Of a DNA stretch of 64,000 nucleotides, positions 9,932 through 17,260 are shown piece by piece. The notes beneath the pieces are model-generated. The model saw only the letters and a list, made by a program, of their open reading frames with translations, did no database searches and was not told the DNA's origin. Source of the stretch: Acinetobacter tjernbergiae DSM 14971 = CIP 107465. Its GTDB lineage: Bacteria; Pseudomonadota; Gammaproteobacteria; Pseudomonadales; Moraxellaceae. The first letter of the stretch is position 1. Each line of letters starts with the position of its first letter. The stretch is taken from contig NZ_KB894375.1 of assembly GCF_000374425.1 (NCBI RefSeq), forward strand, positions 1 through 64,000, in the 5' to 3' direction. The position numbers and the translations under genes are program-made.

Positions 9932-11143
9932 ATGAAAAAGACCTTAAATTTTTTTAAAATTTCCATTTGTGTTTTTGCGGGGATTTTATTTTGTGGGTGT
10001 GATAATAGTCGTGCAAATCAGATGAAATCAGATAATTTAGAAATTGATAAGAAAAATCATGCATCTGATATTGTAGAAGTTGATGAGGAAACTCATCAAT
10101 ATGATGTGAGTAGAGTTAGAAATAATGAAATATTAGATAGGCAAAATTTTCAGGAAAATATTCAAGTATTGTTTGAAAATAACAAATTTGATGAGTTGAA
10201 TAAAATTTATATTCAACTTTTAAAAAGTGAAGAACGGACGTCAAGTGGTTTATGGAAACTAACAGTCTTTTATGATAGTTTTGACAAAATTCTTACTGCT
10301 AAAGAGGAAGAACAGTCAAAGAAGATATGGGAGTCTCACTATAAAAAAATATCAAAATGGAGTTCAGAATACCCGAATATTGCACTGCCTGAAATTTTAA
10401 AAGCAAAATTACTTTTAGCAAGAGCTTGGCAATATCGAGGCGAAGGATATATTTCAACCGTATCAACAGAAAATTTAAAGCAATGGAATACATATCTGAC
10501 TAAAGCTAATGATTATTTAAATCATAAAATACCAAGTTTATCTAATGTAGATCCTGAATGGCATGTAGTTAACTTAGATGTAAAAACTTTCTTGAATAAC
10601 TCTGAGCTAGAATATAAAAGTGCATTAGAGGATGCAACTAATCGTTTTCCTTATTATTATCCAATCTATTTTAATGCAGTCGTTTCTCATTACTCTCCTA
10701 AATGGGGAGGAGACTATGAGGAAATAGAAAAATTTGCTCATTTTGCTGTATCAAAAACGAATGCTAAAGAAGGTACTGCAATCTATTCTAGAATATATTG
10801 GGTTGTTGCAGACAATATGGAAATAGATAAATTAAGAAAAGAATCATATATAGATTGGCAATATTTTCGTAAATCAGTAAGAGAAGTTTTAAAACAATAC
10901 CCAGATCAATGGAATTTTACTAACTATATCTATATATCATGTCAAGTTAAAGATAAAAAATTTACATCTGAACTCTTCCAAGGAATATCATTTCATGATC
11001 TTAATAATTGGAAGAATGAGTATGCATATGAAAATTGTCTTGCTTTTGCAAAAGGTACAGAAGATGAGTTAATGAAAGAACGAGAGCAAAAGTATATGGA
11101 ACAGTTGAAAAAGGATTATCCTGAATATTTCCAAGTGAATTAA
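9932..11143 (+). CDS. Putative lipoprotein of unknown function, DUF4034-like
   Basis: A 403-residue protein with a lipoprotein signal: basic start, hydrophobic core, then a Cys at residue 23 (FCGC) as likely lipidation site. The mature part is mostly helical, rich in Lys, Glu, Asn and Tyr. The stretch around NKFDELN and SSGLWKLTVFY reminds me of DUF4034 proteins; that is recollection without a search. Repeated helical segments suggest a TPR-like fold. The gene begins 22 bases after ftsK in the same direction, so it may be read from the ftsK transcript. Its base composition is visibly more AT-rich than ftsK, which hints at later acquisition. No function is proposed. Confidence 0.6.
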   Translation: MKKTLNFFKISICVFAGILFCGCDNSRANQMKSDNLEIDKKNHASDIVEVDEETHQYDVSRVRNNEILDRQNFQENIQVLFENNKFDELNKIYIQLLKSEERTSSGLWKLTVFYDSFDKILTAKEEEQSKKIWESHYKKISKWSSEYPNIALPEILKAKLLLARAWQYRGEGYISTVSTENLKQWNTYLTKANDYLNHKIPSLSNVDPEWHVVNLDVKTFLNNSELEYKSALEDATNRFPYYYPIYFNAVVSHYSPKWGGDYEEIEKFAHFAVSKTNAKEGTAIYSRIYWVVADNMEIDKLRKESYIDWQYFRKSVREVLKQYPDQWNFTNYIYISCQVKDKKFTSELFQGISFHDLNNWKNEYAYENCLAFAKGTEDELMKEREQKYMEQLKKDYPEYFQVN

Positions 11144-11237
11144 GTTTTAAACAATTACGAAAAGATTACTTTAATTCTACGATAGAAATATTTTCTTTAA
11201 TTTACTCTATATAAATTGTAAAAAATTTAGGCTAAGT

Positions 11238-11570
11238 TATGTTCGTTGCATTATGTACACTAATTTTTGTGCATTGATTACGCCAGACCTAGATTTCTTT
11301 TGGTTTCACAAACTGCAATCAGTCGCTCCCGTAAAGAAGCTGTGTTGGTTTTTTGGGTATTTGCCTAGGTGCAATGCTATGGTCTTTATTGGCATTAATG
11401 GGACTGAATATTATTTTTGAGAAAATGGCTTGCTATGGTTTTTAGTGGTGGCTTTTGTATTCTCATTACCTACATTCAGAACTGCATATCAAAATTTTGC
11501 AAAATGGATTGATGGGATCTCTGGTGGAATTTTTACCCTATTAGGGATGTATCTGATTGGAAGTCGATAA
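11238..11570 (+). pseudogene. Decayed LysE/RhtB-family amino-acid exporter
   Basis: Reading across frames recovers pieces of a LysE-family exporter. The piece around 11269 gives ALITPDLDFF, matching the family's N-terminal ITPGPDFF. Around 11304-11350 one frame gives LVSQTAISRSRKEA, and the next frame gives GAMLWSLLALMGLNIIFEKMA (split by a frameshift at about 11355 with a TAG). From about 11433 a third stretch gives a C-terminus ending FAKWIDGISGGIFTLLGM and stopping at TAA 11568-11570. About 330 bases remain of a gene normally about 610 long, so a central deletion accompanies the frameshifts. The product would be non-functional. Confidence 0.8.
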
Positions 11571-11584
11571 CAATAATAGAGCTA

Positions 11585-11612
11585 AAAAAGCCTGCTTGAT
11601 GCAGGCTTTTCT
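11585..11612. terminator. Bidirectional terminator between exporter remnant and PA4642-like gene
   Basis: AAAAGCCTGC/GCAGGCTTTT stem, loop TTGAT, with A/T tracts on both sides, so it can serve both converging units. Confidence 0.85.
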
Positions 11613-11613
11613 A

Positions 11614-11901
11614 TTAAGCAAATTTTGCTAAAACTTCTAAGAAACCATCTTTCTGACGTGGAAATTGAGCGATCACGTCATGAATACGCTGTCCTTCAGG
11701 ATTAGTTGCATTCAGGTCACGACCATCAGCTAAAAATTGAGTAATCAAGCGCTCATAATCGAAAGGGCGCATATGTTTGAATGCATGATAGAGTACATGA
11801 AAGTCAGCATTTACATCTGCGGGTGGAAGTTGGTTGAGGTAGGCAAAAACACGCTCATCTGACCATTCTTCATTGAAAGTTGCTGGCTGTGATAATGCCA
11901 T
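11614..11901 (-). CDS. PA4642-like small conserved protein
   Basis: A 95-residue cytoplasmic protein reading like the small family named after Pseudomonas PA4642, known only as conserved. It has a repeated acidic/aromatic helical pattern (WSDERVFAYLNQLPP, FDYERLITQFLADGRDLNATN). No signal peptide, membrane segment or catalytic motif is visible. Start ATG 11901 is set by GAGGAG upstream; the open frame extends further but only through the upstream hairpin. It lies downstream of minE on the same strand, separated by a large hairpin. No function is known to me. Confidence 0.7.
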   Translation of the reverse strand: MALSQPATFNEEWSDERVFAYLNQLPPADVNADFHVLYHAFKHMRPFDYERLITQFLADGRDLNATNPEGQRIHDVIAQFPRQKDGFLEVLAKFA

Positions 11902-11927
11902 GACAATCTCCTCAGTCTTAAAATAAT

Positions 11928-11996
11928 AAAGGCAAAATACGAGACTGAATAAATAACAAAGCATCGCTTTGTCCAGTCGTAAGGTATTTTGCCTTT
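11928..11996 (-). terminator. Large compound hairpin between minE and the PA4642-like gene
   Basis: Perfect 13-base arms (AAAGGCAAAATAC at 11928-11940 and its complement at 11984-11996) enclose a second pair (GACTG/CAGTC) and an inner hairpin CAAAGC-ATC-GCTTTG. On the minus strand a T-rich tract follows the outer arm, so it probably ends the min transcript. The nested form is more elaborate than a simple terminator. Confidence 0.6.
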
Positions 11997-12026
11997 ATTT
12001 GCGAAAAATCGCTAATGAAAAAACTT

Positions 12027-12299
12027 CTATCGATCTTCAGGTAAATTGATATTCATTTCTAGCATTTCGATATTTGCTTCAGAACGAACTTGCATTTGAA
12101 TATGCTGTTCATCTACACCACGAACATAACGACTGACCACTTGCATGATTTCTTTTTTCATTTGGTCAATTTTGTCTTGGCTTAAACGACGGCCTAAACC
12201 TTGTTCTGATGCAACAATAACTTTCAAGCGATCTTTGGCGGTTTGCGCACTTGATGGTTTTTCATCATTGCTGAATAGTTTACTCCAGAATCCTGCCAT
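12027..12299 (-). CDS. minE: Cell division topological specificity factor MinE
   Basis: MinE stimulates MinD ATPase and drives the pole-to-pole oscillation that keeps FtsZ rings at mid-cell. The 90 residues match the family length. The N-terminal MinD-binding part contains TAKDRLKVIVASEQG, followed by the dimerising topological domain with DQMKKEIMQVVSRYV and the C-terminal strand NIEMLEMNINLPE. It follows minD with only a two-base gap, as part of a minC-minD-minE transcript on the minus strand. There is no oddity; identification is secure. Confidence 0.97.
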   Translation of the reverse strand: MAGFWSKLFSNDEKPSSAQTAKDRLKVIVASEQGLGRRLSQDKIDQMKKEIMQVVSRYVRGVDEQHIQMQVRSEANIEMLEMNINLPEDR

Positions 12300-12301
12300 A
12301 A

Positions 12302-13123
12302 TTACGCTCCAAATAGTCTAGCTAACCAACCTTTTGGCTGTACTGCAATGTGTCGATAAGGACGATCTTCGCCGAGGAAACGAGCAACTAAATCATCATA
12401 GGCTTGCCCAGCTTTAGTTTCATCATAAAGAATTACGGGTTTACCTTCGTTAGATGCTTGTAGTACGCTTGGACACTCAGGAATAACACCCAAAGTCGGC
12501 ACACGTAAAATATCTTTAGAAATATCATCAATCGTTAACATTTCTTGTTTGTCAGCACGTTCAGGGTTGAAACGTGTGATACAGAGATGTTTACGGATAC
12601 GGCCTTCGTTGTGTTCAACTTTTTTAGTTTTACTATCAAGCATACCAATAATACGATCTGAGTCACGCACTGATGAAATCTCAGGGTTTGTCACAATGAT
12701 TGCTTCATCAGCATGATACATTGCCAAGATCGCGCCACGCTCAATCCCCGCAGGTGAATCACAGATAATATAGTCAAACTCTTGAGCAAGCTCATCAATC
12801 ACACGAGCAACGCCTTCATCACTCAAAGCATCTTTATCACGTGTTTGTGATGCAGGGAGAATGTACAAGTTTTCGATTTCTTTATCACGAATCAATGCTT
12901 GTTGTAAGCGAGCTTCATTATTGATGACATTCACAAAGTCATAAACGACACGGCGTTCGCAGCCCATGATCAAATCAAGATTACGTAAACCTACATCGAA
13001 ATCGATCACAACAGTTTTATGACCACGTAGGGCTAAACCTGTTGCAAAAGATGCACTTGTTGTAGTTTTACCTACACCACCTTTGCCTGACGTTACGACA
13101 ACAATTTTGGCCACCGAATCCAC
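12302..13123 (-). CDS. minD: Septum site-determining ATPase MinD
   Basis: MinD is a ParA-type ATPase that binds the membrane in its ATP form, recruits MinC and is released by MinE. The 273-residue product has the deviant Walker A GKGGVGKTTTS near the N-terminus, IDFDVGLRNLDL, and the switch region CDSPAGIE. A C-terminal amphipathic membrane-targeting helix ends GWLARLFGA. It lies between minC and minE on one strand with tight spacing to minE. Length and motifs are standard. Confidence 0.98.
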   Translation of the reverse strand: MDSVAKIVVVTSGKGGVGKTTTSASFATGLALRGHKTVVIDFDVGLRNLDLIMGCERRVVYDFVNVINNEARLQQALIRDKEIENLYILPASQTRDKDALSDEGVARVIDELAQEFDYIICDSPAGIERGAILAMYHADEAIIVTNPEISSVRDSDRIIGMLDSKTKKVEHNEGRIRKHLCITRFNPERADKQEMLTIDDISKDILRVPTLGVIPECPSVLQASNEGKPVILYDETKAGQAYDDLVARFLGEDRPYRHIAVQPKGWLARLFGA

Positions 13124-13179
13124 TCCTATTTATGGTCATACGCCCCTAAAAGGGCTTTTTTGGTGTTTAATAAGTTAAA

Positions 13180-13914
13180 TTAAAACTGTAAGGCTTCAAA
13201 TTCAAGCTCTTGCTTGTTATTTAAATAAATATGTACGGGTTTTTTGATCATATCCTTGGGAATATCATCTGCGACACAATACGTCCCTGCAATAGAGATC
13301 AATTCAGCTTCTAATGAATGACAAAAAACTCGAGCTGAAGTATGTCCGCCTGCACCTGCAATGACTCTACCACGAGCATTGCCATAAATGTGAATATTTC
13401 CAGATGCAATGACTTCAGAACCACTGTTCATACCTGCATTGAGGATAATATCACCTTGATCTTGTACCAAACATTGCCCAGTACGCAAAATCTCATCATG
13501 ATAAGAGGTGATATGTGTGGTTGATGTTTGTTTTTGCGGTGTTTGTATTTCTGGATTTTCTGGTACTTTTTCAGCAGTCGTCTTTTCAGGGGTATGATCA
13601 ACGATCTGTTCTTTCGATGCTTTGATACGTTGCAAAGGTTGGTCAGCAGGTAGGACAGGGAATTGAATGGCACGAGCCTCATCACCCAAGAGACCATCAA
13701 TCACCGCCATTGGTTGTAAACCCAGATCGATGAGGAGCTGAATTAATGCAATCAGCTCTTGTTCAACAGTACTATCAATAATGACTAGAGTTCCAAGATA
13801 AGAACCTTCATTGAGTGTGCTTGAAAGTTGCTGGCGGATTGCATTATGGTCATTTGTGTCGAACGTGAGTCGACTAAAATTTACCATTCTGCCCGTAATC
13901 CGTATATCAGCCAT
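13180..13914 (-). CDS. minC: Septum site-determining protein MinC
   Basis: MinC inhibits FtsZ polymerisation at the poles when carried by MinD. The 244 residues consist of an N-terminal FtsZ-inhibiting domain (about 1-100), a variable Pro/Thr/Gln-rich linker (about 105-140), and a C-terminal beta-helix domain with [19 protein letters not shown] and [17 protein letters not shown], the MinC signature. It is the first gene of the leftward min operon; minD starts 56 bases downstream. A weak hairpin (GCCC/GGGC) lies in that gap but has little chance of stopping transcription. Confidence 0.95.
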   Translation of the reverse strand: MADIRITGRMVNFSRLTFDTNDHNAIRQQLSSTLNEGSYLGTLVIIDSTVEQELIALIQLLIDLGLQPMAVIDGLLGDEARAIQFPVLPADQPLQRIKASKEQIVDHTPEKTTAEKVPENPEIQTPQKQTSTTHITSYHDEILRTGQCLVQDQGDIILNAGMNSGSEVIASGNIHIYGNARGRVIAGAGGHTSARVFCHSLEAELISIAGTYCVADDIPKDMIKKPVHIYLNNKQELEFEALQF

Positions 13915-14032
13915 AATTTATCCTTAAGGGCTTTTTGAAGCACTCTATTGTGTTAAAGCATGTTGTAAATAAACGCAGATGCTAGAACAAATTACAGGAA
14001 TTCTCTAGCTAGATTGGTAAATTTTCTTGTAA

Positions 14033-15091
14033 TCATTCTGCTTTTTTATCCAATTGATCATATTCATGCAAGGTTTGCTGCCATTGTTTGATTTTTACTT
14101 GTTTTCGTATGGCTGCAAGGCTCTCAAATACAACTGATTCAACCAATTCTTCTAAGTATTGATTATCAATATTTAGCTCACTGACTTTTTCTGCAATCAA
14201 TTGATAATTTTCATTTGGGTTGTGCGCAGAGCCCGCTGTAAAAGGTTCAATTAAACCGATACTAATATTTTCACCTAGGCGTTGCCCAATAGTTTGAATT
14301 TGTTGTTCAATTCTTCCACCAACAAGAGGAATTAAACGTAATAACTGGGTTAGTTCAGGCGTATCTTCAATGGCTTGATTGACAATAATGCCAACTTTTT
14401 TAGTAATCATAGGTTGTTGTTCTTGCAACGTTTTTGCTAATGATTCTTGTAGTAAAGAAGATAGCGCTACGGTAAACAACTGACGATGATGGTCAACGAG
14501 ATCATGAATAATTTTTTTATGACTTGAACTGGTTTCAAGTTCTTGTCGAACGCCATCTATGACCGAAATGACAACGCGATCAGAGAGTTCTTCCATGATA
14601 ACACTGTAGTAAAACGCTGCTTTAATACGAACGTTGTCAGGTACAACCTTGTAACCAAGTTCATGCAGGCGATATGCAATAATGCCTGCGCGGAATAAAC
14701 GAAGAAAACGTAGATGGGGAATAATGGCTAAGATTTCATACCAATGAATAAATGGGAAAAACCACCAACGAGTGTGGTGTTTATTTACAATTGCAATTGT
14801 CCAGCGGACGACAAGCTCAGTGATTAAAAAAATAATAAACCATGCTTCTGTCGTAATCACCCAAGGGTGTAAGTAACTACGATAAAACTCAAGCACATTG
14901 GGTAAATGAATTGTATTAAAAAACCATTCGCCAATATTACTCATTAAAAAAAAGTTCATGCCTAAGCAGAACAAATTAAAAACAATAATAAACACCATGA
15001 AAATGTCATAAACAAGAAACAGTTTAAAAAACTTACTGTTTGGATTTACAAGGCTATATTTAGAGTTTTGTTTTGAGTCCTGCTGAGTCAT
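14033..15091 (-). CDS. Voltage-sensor-like membrane protein lacking a pore
   Basis: A 352-residue membrane protein. Four hydrophobic segments at about 23-48, 78-102, 110-125 and 127-143 match the order of an ion-channel voltage sensor. The second carries an acidic residue (ITELVVRW), the third reads HWYEILAIIPH, and the fourth has Arg every third residue (LRFLRLFRAG; R128, R131, R134). No pore helix or GYG-type filter follows; instead about 200 soluble, amphipathic-helical residues do. I chose ATG 15091 (AGGA upstream) over a TTG four codons earlier. It ends a two-gene block with the acyltransferase at 15116. Relation to voltage sensors is my reading of motifs; function unknown. Confidence 0.6.
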   Translation of the reverse strand: MTQQDSKQNSKYSLVNPNSKFFKLFLVYDIFMVFIIVFNLFCLGMNFFLMSNIGEWFFNTIHLPNVLEFYRSYLHPWVITTEAWFIIFLITELVVRWTIAIVNKHHTRWWFFPFIHWYEILAIIPHLRFLRLFRAGIIAYRLHELGYKVVPDNVRIKAAFYYSVIMEELSDRVVISVIDGVRQELETSSSHKKIIHDLVDHHRQLFTVALSSLLQESLAKTLQEQQPMITKKVGIIVNQAIEDTPELTQLLRLIPLVGGRIEQQIQTIGQRLGENISIGLIEPFTAGSAHNPNENYQLIAEKVSELNIDNQYLEELVESVVFESLAAIRKQVKIKQWQQTLHEYDQLDKKAE

Positions 15092-15115
15092 GTGGCGAGT
15101 CAATTCCTAATGAGA

Positions 15116-16033
15116 CTATTGATAATATTTAGATTTCATTTGTGAAATCAATTGGTCTTTTTCTGTCCAGATTTGATCGACCCATTGCTGAAAACGCTCG
15201 CGGTAAATCGGATCATCTTCATAATTGCCATGAAGCAACCAATCTGGAATATCAATCTTACGCAAATCTACAGCAATACGTGAGACATCACCTAACCAAA
15301 AATCACCATAATCTGGCGCACCGTCTGGATAAACAATGGTCATATCGACTAAGGCATCGATTTTATCGCCTAAAATATTTAAAGCCAATGCTAAACCACC
15401 GGCTTTTGGTTTGAGTAGATTCTGATAAGGCGATTGCTGCTCAGCATGTTTTTCGGTAGTAAAACGTGTTCCTTCGAGATAATTAAGTAAGGTAAAAGGC
15501 TGACTTAATAATTGTTCACAGGCTTTACGTGCTTCTAGCATATCACGGTGTTTCAGCTCAGGATTTTTTGCCACTTGTGCTTTGCTATGGCGTTTCATCA
15601 TTGGGAAGCCCAAAATCTTAAATGCTTGTCCAACAAAAGGAATAAAGATGAGTTCCCATTTGGTAAAGAAACGAGTGAGCGGCATACGAGTCAATCCAAA
15701 ATATTGATTGACAGTTGTGTCCACCCAACTTTGATGATTACAAATCATCATATAACGACCGTCTAAATTGAGGTCAAGTGCTTTATCAATGCTTATATCC
15801 CATTTTAGATTGGGAAGAACTTTTTCAATCAACTGGTTGTTAATACCAATCCAACTATTGGCCAATTGAATATTGGTTTCATCTATTTTTTTTAGATTTT
15901 TGAATAGCTTGGTGATACCTAATGTCAGGATAGGGGGCCCATGAAAAAAAGTGTTTCCAGTAATCACTGAACCAACCGTAAGTCCTTTACCAAGCTTTTG
16001 CAGTAAGGATGCTTTTTTATTTGTGGTAGACAT
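15116..16033 (-). CDS. PlsC-type 1-acylglycerol-3-phosphate acyltransferase family protein (YihG-like)
   Basis: A 305-residue membrane-associated acyltransferase that probably transfers a fatty acyl chain to a lysophospholipid. The catalytic HX4D motif is at residues 100-105 (NHQSWVD) and the glycerol-phosphate-binding EGTR motif at 187-190 (NYLEGTRFT). A hydrophobic segment near residues 18-45 is the likely membrane anchor. The overall layout resembles Escherichia coli YihG rather than housekeeping PlsC, which is shorter. It lies immediately before the voltage-sensor-like gene, with a 24-base gap, suggesting co-transcription. Exact substrate is not readable. Confidence 0.85.
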   Translation of the reverse strand: MSTTNKKASLLQKLGKGLTVGSVITGNTFFHGPPILTLGITKLFKNLKKIDETNIQLANSWIGINNQLIEKVLPNLKWDISIDKALDLNLDGRYMMICNHQSWVDTTVNQYFGLTRMPLTRFFTKWELIFIPFVGQAFKILGFPMMKRHSKAQVAKNPELKHRDMLEARKACEQLLSQPFTLLNYLEGTRFTTEKHAEQQSPYQNLLKPKAGGLALALNILGDKIDALVDMTIVYPDGAPDYGDFWLGDVSRIAVDLRKIDIPDWLLHGNYEDDPIYRERFQQWVDQIWTEKDQLISQMKSKYYQ

Positions 16034-16424
16034 AAATCAAACCTTGAGTGCAGATTTTTGAAAAAAGAGGTCTTTCAACTATAAACAACAGATATTTAAA
16101 TACAACTGTATATTTAGTGATGTTCACATTTTTTATATATTTTCAGCACTTTTAGATACAAATTCTAAATTAAGCCGAATTTTTCAAATCAAAGATAGCA
16201 TACGTTGGCGTAATTTTTGTTCATGTGATTTTATCTCATCTTATTGGTATTCTACGAAATATAAAATATTGAAGAAAATGTGAGGATGTATTCAAGAAAA
16301 GTGCATCAAAATATTACAAAACTACAAATAAACTGTTTATTATTAACAAAATATCAATGGTCTAGCTTGATTTTCTCATTCATTATTTGTTCAGACAACA
16401 AAATACATAGACAGGAGCTACGCA
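16034..16424. other. AT-rich divergent intergenic region
   Basis: About 390 bases between the leftward acyltransferase and the rightward OmpA-type lipoprotein. It is strongly AT-rich and must hold both promoters, but I could not single out convincing -35/-10 pairs. No open frame here looks protein-like. Confidence 0.5.
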
Positions 16425-17078
16425 ATGCGTGCATTAGTAATTTCAACACTGGTCGGGGCTGGTTTGGTACTTTCAGGTTGCCAAACTACGGGTAATAATA
16501 TTGGCGGCGTTGAATATGATAAAGCTGCTTTAGGTGCTTTAATTGGTGCTGCTGCGGGTTATGGTGTATCTAGAGGTAATGCTAACTCATCATCTCAAAA
16601 CAACCGTGCTGCTGCTATTGGTGCAATTTTAGGTGGTGCAGGTGGTTTATATCTCGATAACAAAGAGAAAAAATTACGTGAACAAATGGCGGGTACAGGT
16701 GTTGATGTAGGTCGTAATCCAGATGGTTCTGTTCAATTAATCATGCCGGGTAGCATTACATTTGATACCAATAAATCAAATATTAAACCTAACTTCTATG
16801 GCACTTTAAACAAAGTTGCACAAGTTTTGGCTGAAGACAATAAGAGCGCGATTTTGGTAACAGGTTATACTGATAATACAGGGAATGATTCTATCAACCT
16901 CCCATTATCTCAAGCACGCGCACAGTCAGTGAAAAACTATTTGTCTAGCCAAGGTGTTTCAGGTGGTCGTATTGATGCACAAGGTCTTGGTTCTGCAAAC
17001 CCTATTGCAAGCAATAGCACCGCTGCTGGACGTGAGCAAAACCGCCGTGTAGAAATTAGCATTTATGCGAAACAGTAA
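16425..17078 (+). CDS. OmpA-family outer-membrane lipoprotein (YiaD-like)
   Basis: A 217-residue lipoprotein: signal sequence ending LVLSGC with Cys19 as lipidation site. Next comes a glycine-zipper-like stretch (ALGALIGAAAGYGVSRG, then AIGAILGGAGGLYLD). From about residue 100 onward there is an OmpA peptidoglycan-binding domain with ITFDTNKSNIKP, VTGYTDNTG and the closing NRRVEI. It would tether the outer membrane to peptidoglycan. AGGAG lies just upstream of ATG 16425 and a terminator follows, so it is probably a single-gene unit. Which OmpA-lipoprotein subgroup it belongs to is not decided here. Confidence 0.9.
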   Translation: MRALVISTLVGAGLVLSGCQTTGNNIGGVEYDKAALGALIGAAAGYGVSRGNANSSSQNNRAAAIGAILGGAGGLYLDNKEKKLREQMAGTGVDVGRNPDGSVQLIMPGSITFDTNKSNIKPNFYGTLNKVAQVLAEDNKSAILVTGYTDNTGNDSINLPLSQARAQSVKNYLSSQGVSGGRIDAQGLGSANPIASNSTAAGREQNRRVEISIYAKQ

Positions 17079-17093
17079 TTTTTACTGAGTTCT

Positions 17094-17120
17094 AAAACCA
17101 CCTTCGGGTGGTTTTTTTAT
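17094..17120 (+). terminator. Rho-independent terminator after OmpA-type lipoprotein
   Basis: AAAACCACC-TTCG-GGTGGTTTT stem with a stable tetraloop and T run. Confidence 0.92.
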
Positions 17121-17260
17121 CACTTTAAAAATATAGCGACAACTTATGGCGCGTTATTGAGATAAGGCATCATAATTTATACATATCCCAAGATTTACTA
17201 TTGGGATTCTAAAACAGAGATGTCTATAATCATGCTCGAAAACGAGAGAGGTATTCCGAG

